NCBI GenBank assembly: GCA_035532415.1
Contig: DATKRB010000005.1
Location: 1 to 33,842 of the forward strand
Length of the DNA stretch: 33,842 nucleotides
DNA from: DATKRB01 sp035532415
GTDB taxonomy: Bacteria; Actinomycetota; Acidimicrobiia; Acidimicrobiales; RAAP-2
Direction: 5' to 3'
Part shown: positions 30,127 through 33,842 of the stretch, piece after piece
Layout of the letters: each line of letters opens with the position of its first letter
How positions within the stretch are numbered: position 1 is the stretch's first letter
Notes under the pieces: generated by a model
Told to the model about the DNA's origin: nothing
Seen by the model: only the letters and a program-made list of their open reading frames with translations
Databases searched by the model: none
Made by a program: the position numbers and the translations under genes

Positions 30127-30945
30127 ATGACCGACGATTCGAATCCCGGAGGGCCTCCGTCGCCCGACGATCCCGAGGCGGTGGACGCCCAGGCGGGGGT
30201 CGACCATCGCGTCGTCGGTACCGTGATGCCGGTCCTCCAGATCGACCTCAACCCCGGCCAGCAGGTGGTCTCTCCCGGCGGCGAGATGTCGTGGATGACC
30301 GAGTCGATCCGGCTGACCACCTCTACCTCCGGAGCGGGGTCGAAGGGTGTCTTCGGGGCTCTCAAGCGGACCGTCGCCGGCGGCGGCCTCTTCCTCACCC
30401 AGTACGAGGCCGACGGGGCGCCCGGCACGATCTCCTTTGCCGCCAAGCTCCCCGGTGAGATCCGCCCGGTCGCCATCGCGCCCGACCGCGAGTATCTGGT
30501 CCACCGCCACGGCTTCCTGGCGGCCACGGCCGGGGTGAGCCTCTCCATCGGATTCCAGCAGAAGCTCGGTGCCGGGATCTTTGGCGGGAGCGGCTTCATC
30601 CTTCAGCGGATCAGCGGCGAGGGCACGTCGTGGGTGGCCCTCAGCGGCGAACTGGTCGAGTACCACCTGGCGCCAGGGGAGAACCTCAAGGTGATCCCAG
30701 GTCACGTCGGCCTGTTCGACGCGTCGATGCGCTTCGAGATCCAGATGGTGAAGGGCGTGAAGAACCTCCTCTTCGGGGCGGACTCGATCTTCTTCGCGTC
30801 GCTGACCGGTCCCGGAATGGTCTGGCTCCAGACGATGCCGATCTCCCAGCTGGCCCACGCCATCGCCCCCTATCTGCCCCAGCAGGAGCAGTCCCGCGAA
30901 TCATCGGTGGGTGGGTCGATCCTCGGCGGCCTGCTCAAGAATTAG
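30127..30945 (+). CDS. AIM24 family protein
   Basis: A 272-aa protein. After a polar acidic start (to about 25) the body has the TIGR00266/AIM24 beta-rich fold: QIDLNPGQQVVSPGGEMSWM, GGGLFLTQYEADGAPGTISF, REYLVHRHGFLAATAGVSLS, then LGAGIFGGSGFILQRISGEG, and HVGLFDASMRFEIQMVKGVK with FGADSIFFASLTGPGMVWLQ. The family is widespread; the mitochondrial member is linked to membrane organisation, and the bacterial role is unknown. GGAGGTG lies 7 nt before ATG 30127. The tail ends in GGSILGGLLKN. No signal peptide; probably cytoplasmic. Single gene. Confidence 0.92.
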   Translation: MTDDSNPGGPPSPDDPEAVDAQAGVDHRVVGTVMPVLQIDLNPGQQVVSPGGEMSWMTESIRLTTSTSGAGSKGVFGALKRTVAGGGLFLTQYEADGAPGTISFAAKLPGEIRPVAIAPDREYLVHRHGFLAATAGVSLSIGFQQKLGAGIFGGSGFILQRISGEGTSWVALSGELVEYHLAPGENLKVIPGHVGLFDASMRFEIQMVKGVKNLLFGADSIFFASLTGPGMVWLQTMPISQLAHAIAPYLPQQEQSRESSVGGSILGGLLKN

Positions 30946-31087
30946 CCGGGCGGCGGATCCGAGTCACCAGCGGATCCTGCAAATGTCCGGCGGGGCGAAC
31001 CACGAGGTCACCCGGGACCCTTCAGAGGCCCCCGGCTTGCCCCACAGCACGCCGCGCTGAGCGTCGTTGCCCGCGCGCGGCGGCCCG

Positions 31088-31855
31088 CTACTTTCGAGGC
31101 GCAGCAGAAAGGCGCGCCCGTGAGGTGAGCGAGGTCGAAGGCTCACCAACGAGGCCGGCGACGATGAAGGCCCAGACCTCTTCCGCTGATGTCTCCCGCT
31201 CGACGAGTGCCGATCCGAAGACGCGGCCCTGAATGAAGGCGGTGAGGGTCTGCAGGATGAGCTCGGTCGTGAGCTCGTAGTCCCTCGACTGGATGGCGCC
31301 GGTATCGGAAGCCTCCTTTACGAGGTCGTGCAAGTAGTCGACGACCGGGGCCAACGCGATCCTGAGCTCGCTGGGGTGGTTCTCTTGGAGACGGAAGCGG
31401 TGGTGGACGAAGAGCCGGCTCAGCGGCCCCGGGCGGGTGAGGTTCTGGCGGCCGATGACGAAGGTTCGGAGGCGGGCCAGGGGATCGGATTCGGCCTCCA
31501 CCAAGGGCGCGAGCGCTGCGATGGACTCTCGTTGGGCCTCCTCGAACATGGCGACGATCAGATCGGTCTTTCCGGAGAAGTGCTCGTAGAACGTTCGCGT
31601 CGACGCCCCGCATCGCTCCACGACCGCGTGGATGGTGAAGTCGTCGGAGCCGGTCTCTTCGAGGAGATCGAATGCGGCGTCGACGAACCGGGCGCCCCTG
31701 AGCTCGGCCCTCGTCCGGGCCCGCTCGAGTGAGCGGGCCACGGTCCGGTCCCGCCACTGGCCGGTCGACACGGCTAACGCATCGGGCGGCGGTGTCCGCC
31801 GCGCCCTGGCGGGATCGGCGGCCGCCGGGTCTGAGCGGGCTGCGGGCCGCCGCAT
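31088..31855 (-). CDS. TetR-family transcriptional regulator
   Basis: A 255-aa protein. The N-terminal ~40 residues are basic/Pro-rich and may be untranslated; GTG 31771 (STGQWRDRTV) is a shorter alternative. The TetR HTH lies at about residues 53-100: FVDAAFDLLEETGSDDFTIH, then AVVERCGASTRTFYEHFSGK, with the typical recognition-helix segment STRTFYEHF. The C-terminal ligand domain is helical (FVIGRQNLTRPGPLSRLFVH ...). It is divergent from the amidohydrolase genes, so it probably represses them and/or itself; the ligand is unknown. Confidence 0.9.
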   Translation of the reverse strand: MRRPAARSDPAAADPARARRTPPPDALAVSTGQWRDRTVARSLERARTRAELRGARFVDAAFDLLEETGSDDFTIHAVVERCGASTRTFYEHFSGKTDLIVAMFEEAQRESIAALAPLVEAESDPLARLRTFVIGRQNLTRPGPLSRLFVHHRFRLQENHPSELRIALAPVVDYLHDLVKEASDTGAIQSRDYELTTELILQTLTAFIQGRVFGSALVERETSAEEVWAFIVAGLVGEPSTSLTSRARLSAAPRK

Positions 31856-31903
31856 CGACCGCGTGTGGCAGCGCCCATCAGGTCTCCCGTGTCTCGGCTG
31901 AGG

Positions 31904-31932
31904 TTGACGTTCAGGTTACCAGATGATAGATA
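31904..31932 (+). promoter_or_regulatory. sigma70-like promoter of amidohydrolase operon
   Basis: TTGACG (31904-31909), 17-bp spacer, TAGATA (31927-31932): a near-consensus actinobacterial housekeeping promoter in an AT-rich patch. Transcription would begin near 31939, giving a 5' UTR of about 115 nt. Confidence 0.7.
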
Positions 31933-31933
31933 A

Positions 31934-31953
31934 ATGAAAACGGGATTTTTCAT
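31934..31953. promoter_or_regulatory. inverted repeat at presumed +1, candidate TetR operator
   Basis: ATGAAAA (31934-31940), spacer CGGGAT, TTTTCAT (31947-31953): perfect 7-bp arms directly after the -10 box and over the presumed start site. This is a good position for repression by the divergent TetR protein; the match is inferred from position only. Confidence 0.55.
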
Positions 31954-32002
31954 GGCATGCAGGGGATGCGGACTTCCCGTTGGTCCGGACGGCGGCATAC
32001 GT

Positions 32003-32035
32003 CGATGGATCGGACCATCGGCGTGTTCGCACGCC
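32003..32035 (+). other. two 5'-UTR hairpins
   Basis: CGATGG-ATCGGA-CCATCG (32003-32020) is followed by GGCGTG-TTCG-CACGCC (32020-32035), the latter a 6-bp stem with a UUCG tetraloop. They lie between the promoter and the amidohydrolase ribosome site (AGGGGG) and could stabilise the leader; no known riboswitch is recognised. Confidence 0.5.
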
Positions 32036-32054
32036 GCGAGCGAGGGGGAAGATC

Positions 32055-33308
32055 ATGGTCGTTCGAGACGGTCTCCGCTACATCGACTCCGACGGGCACA
32101 TCCTCGAGCACCCGACCGCCATGCCGGACTACGCCCCGGCCAAGTACCGCGATCGGATCTGGCACATCGAGACGGACGCCCAGGGAGAGGAGTGGCTCGT
32201 CTACAACGGGGACCGGAGCCCGGCGAACGGGTTGTCGGCCGCCGGGGTCGCCGGGGCCAGCGACGAGGATCGTGCCCGTGCCTTCCGCGGTGAGATGCGC
32301 TATACGGAGACCCGACCGGCGGCGTGGAACGCCAAAGCTCGCCTGGCTGACATGGACCAGGACGGCATCGACCTGGCCGTCCTGTACCCCACCTTCCTTC
32401 TCGGTTTGCAGAGCGAGCTCGACGTGGACTTCGCCGAAGCCCAGGCGAGGGCCTACAACGACTGGTGCTCGGATCATGTTCAGGAGGGCGACGGACGGCT
32501 GTTCGGAGCCGGAGCCATTCCCCCCATGCACGAGCCCGCGGACGTGATGCGCGTGGCCGCGGAGATCCGCCGGGTGGCCAAGCTGCCGGGCATGGTGTCG
32601 GTGTTCATGCGCCCCAACCCTTCGGTCGATTGGCGCCCGTTCAACGACCCGGTCTACGACCCGATCTGGCAGGCGGCCTCCGACACCGGTTTGCCGATTG
32701 CGCTGCACCCGTTCCTCGCGCCCGACCTTCCCGGTGCTTGCGTGGGCCTGCGCCTGGGGCGTCCGCGCAACCCCGACGGTTCTTACGTAGAGCACTTCGA
32801 TCCGAACCACGGTCTCACGACTGCCGAACAGCTCGAACATCCCGAGGCCCGGCCCAGCACGTTGTTCACCCAGGCGATCGCCAACCCGGTGGATGTGATG
32901 AGCAGCATCGCCTACCTGCTCGCCGGTGGCGTGTGCGACCGTTTCCCGGATGCGAAGTTCATCTTCCTCGAGGCGAACGGGGGTTGGCTGGTTCCCTGGC
33001 TCGAGCGCCTCGACCACCACTGCCGGAAGTTCCAGTGGGAGGTCCCGGACCTGTCGATGCTCCCTTCGGAGTTCATGCGTCGGCAATGTTGGATCAGCTT
33101 CGATCCCGACGAGGCCATGCTCGCCACGACGGCACAGTCGCCGCTGGTCGGAGCCAGTCGGATCATCTGGGCCTCGGATTACCCCCATCCCGACGCGAAG
33201 TTCCCTGGCGTCACCGAGGAGTTGGCCGAAGCGCTCGACGGACTGAGCTTCGAACAGAAGCAGGAGGTCACCTCGCTGAGCGCGATCGACCTGTACGGAA
33301 TCGGCTGA
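32055..33308 (+). CDS. amidohydrolase family protein (PF04909)
   Basis: A 417-aa protein. An early DSDGHILEHP has the D-x-D/G-H type metal motif of amidohydrolase_2 enzymes (D-x-H variant). AVLYPTFLLG and ARAYNDWCSDH follow; GLPIALHPFLAP carries the His of strand 5; FIFLEANGGWLVPWLERLDH and IIWASDYPHPDAKFPG supply the last Asp in ASDYPH. This group includes decarboxylases and hydrolases of aromatic or other ring compounds; the substrate cannot be told. ATG 32055 has AGGGGG 6 nt upstream. It is followed 34 bp later by a second member of the family, and both are divergent from the TetR gene. Confidence 0.9.
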   Translation: MVVRDGLRYIDSDGHILEHPTAMPDYAPAKYRDRIWHIETDAQGEEWLVYNGDRSPANGLSAAGVAGASDEDRARAFRGEMRYTETRPAAWNAKARLADMDQDGIDLAVLYPTFLLGLQSELDVDFAEAQARAYNDWCSDHVQEGDGRLFGAGAIPPMHEPADVMRVAAEIRRVAKLPGMVSVFMRPNPSVDWRPFNDPVYDPIWQAASDTGLPIALHPFLAPDLPGACVGLRLGRPRNPDGSYVEHFDPNHGLTTAEQLEHPEARPSTLFTQAIANPVDVMSSIAYLLAGGVCDRFPDAKFIFLEANGGWLVPWLERLDHHCRKFQWEVPDLSMLPSEFMRRQCWISFDPDEAMLATTAQSPLVGASRIIWASDYPHPDAKFPGVTEELAEALDGLSFEQKQEVTSLSAIDLYGIG

Positions 33309-33342
33309 GCGAACCCAACAGAGGCAGTTAGGAGCGAATCCC

Positions 33343-33842
33343 ATGCAAATGGAGGACATGATCCTCGTCAGCATCGACGACCACTCGATCGAACCACCCG
33401 ACATGTACCAACGGCACCTGCCGAAGAAGTACCTCGACCAGGCCCCGAAGATCGTCCGCAATGCCGAGGGCATCGACCAGTGGGTGTTCCAGGGGGAGGC
33501 GACGTCAACGCCGTTCGGGATGGCGGCGACGGTGGGCTGGCCCCACGAGCAGTGGGGCTTCCATCCTGGCGCCTTCTCCGAGCTGCGCCCGGGCTGCTTC
33601 GATGTGCACGAGCGTGTTCGGGACATGAACGCGAACGGCGTGCTGGCCTCGATGTGCTTCCCCACCATGGCCGGGTTCAACGCCCGCACCTTCACCGAGG
33701 CGGGCGACAAGACGCTGTCGTACGTGATGCTCCAGGCCTACAACGACTGGCACATCGACGAGTGGTGCGCGGCCTACCCCGGCCGGTTCATCCCCCTCGG
33801 CATCGTCCCGATGTGGGACGTCGACCTCGCCGTCGCCGAGGT
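33343..33842 (+). CDS. amidohydrolase family protein, 5' part (runs off window)
   Basis: From ATG 33343 (AGGAG about 10 nt upstream) the frame stays open to the window end, 166 codons. It begins MQMEDMILVSIDDHSIEPPD with the D-D-H metal motif, then MYQRHLPKKYLDQAPKIV, LASMCFPTMAGFNARTF, YNDWHIDEWCAAYPGRFIPL and GIVPMWDVDLAVAEV. These match the N-terminal half of amidohydrolase_2 proteins (SIDDHxxEPPDxxxxHLP is typical). It is the second gene of the operon, 34 bp after the first, and probably acts on the same or a related substrate. The C-terminal half is not in the window. Confidence 0.87.
   Translation, partial: MQMEDMILVSIDDHSIEPPDMYQRHLPKKYLDQAPKIVRNAEGIDQWVFQGEATSTPFGMAATVGWPHEQWGFHPGAFSELRPGCFDVHERVRDMNANGVLASMCFPTMAGFNARTFTEAGDKTLSYVMLQAYNDWHIDEWCAAYPGRFIPLGIVPMWDVDLAVAE

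Noticed and set aside
31934..32054. Known riboswitch in the amidohydrolase leader
   Set aside because: Two simple hairpins only; no conserved core of a riboswitch class was recognised.

Overview
The window is GC-rich (roughly 70 %) bacterial chromosome with frequent GTG starts and strongly GC-ending codons. It looks like an actinobacterium, possibly of the Acidimicrobiia type; this rests on composition and gene content only, as no marker gene such as rRNA is present.

Layout. 1-7.7 kb is ordinary chromosome: the 3' end of a DinB-like Y-family polymerase carrying an 18-bp in-frame tandem repeat, a DUF4388 protein, a SAM methyltransferase, an L,D-transpeptidase, the PII-uridylyltransferase GlnD, a small membrane protein and a GT4 glycosyltransferase. 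A tRNA-Cys(GCA) at 7.83 kb opens an accessory stretch (7.9-13.0 kb). It holds three toxin-antitoxin type pairs (DUF5615/DUF433-RHH; an unnamed toxin-like/RHH pair; a PIN/RHH-like pair), a DUF4232 lipoprotein, an IS5-type transposase fragment joined to a group II intron remnant (maturase tail plus domain V), and a fragment of an HTH protein.

13.0-19.2 kb is an export and surface region: the tail of a CalY/TasA-like secreted protein coupled to a SipW-type signal peptidase, a secreted phosphoesterase (phospholipase C/acid phosphatase family), a Tat-type arylsulfotransferase-like lipoprotein and a GH5 endoglycoceramidase-like lipoprotein. 19.2-23.0 kb is a compact minus-strand operon: MoxR AAA ATPase, a metallopeptidase-like/VWA protein, and a Trp/Gly-repeat protein with an NTF2-like tail. 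A DEDDh exonuclease and a zinc alcohol dehydrogenase follow.

25.0-30.0 kb is a second mobile region anchored on tRNA-Val(GAC). A 3,059-bp transposon with 16-bp terminal inverted repeats and a 7-bp target duplication has inserted at the last bases of the tRNA gene. It carries a DDE-type transposase, a frameshifted gene I compare with tyrosine recombinases, and a divergent DUF6788 gene. Beyond it lie an internally deleted tyrosine integrase, a HigBA pair and an excisionase-like gene, most simply read as the remains of an island integrated at this tRNA. The window ends with an AIM24 protein and a TetR regulator divergent from two amidohydrolases (the second cut by the window end) behind a good sigma70-like promoter.

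Recurring themes are stop-start overlaps (GTGA/ATGA) in nearly every paired operon, palindromes at toxin-antitoxin starts, -10 boxes placed so that several accessory mRNAs could be leaderless, and short tandem duplications lying over stop codons.
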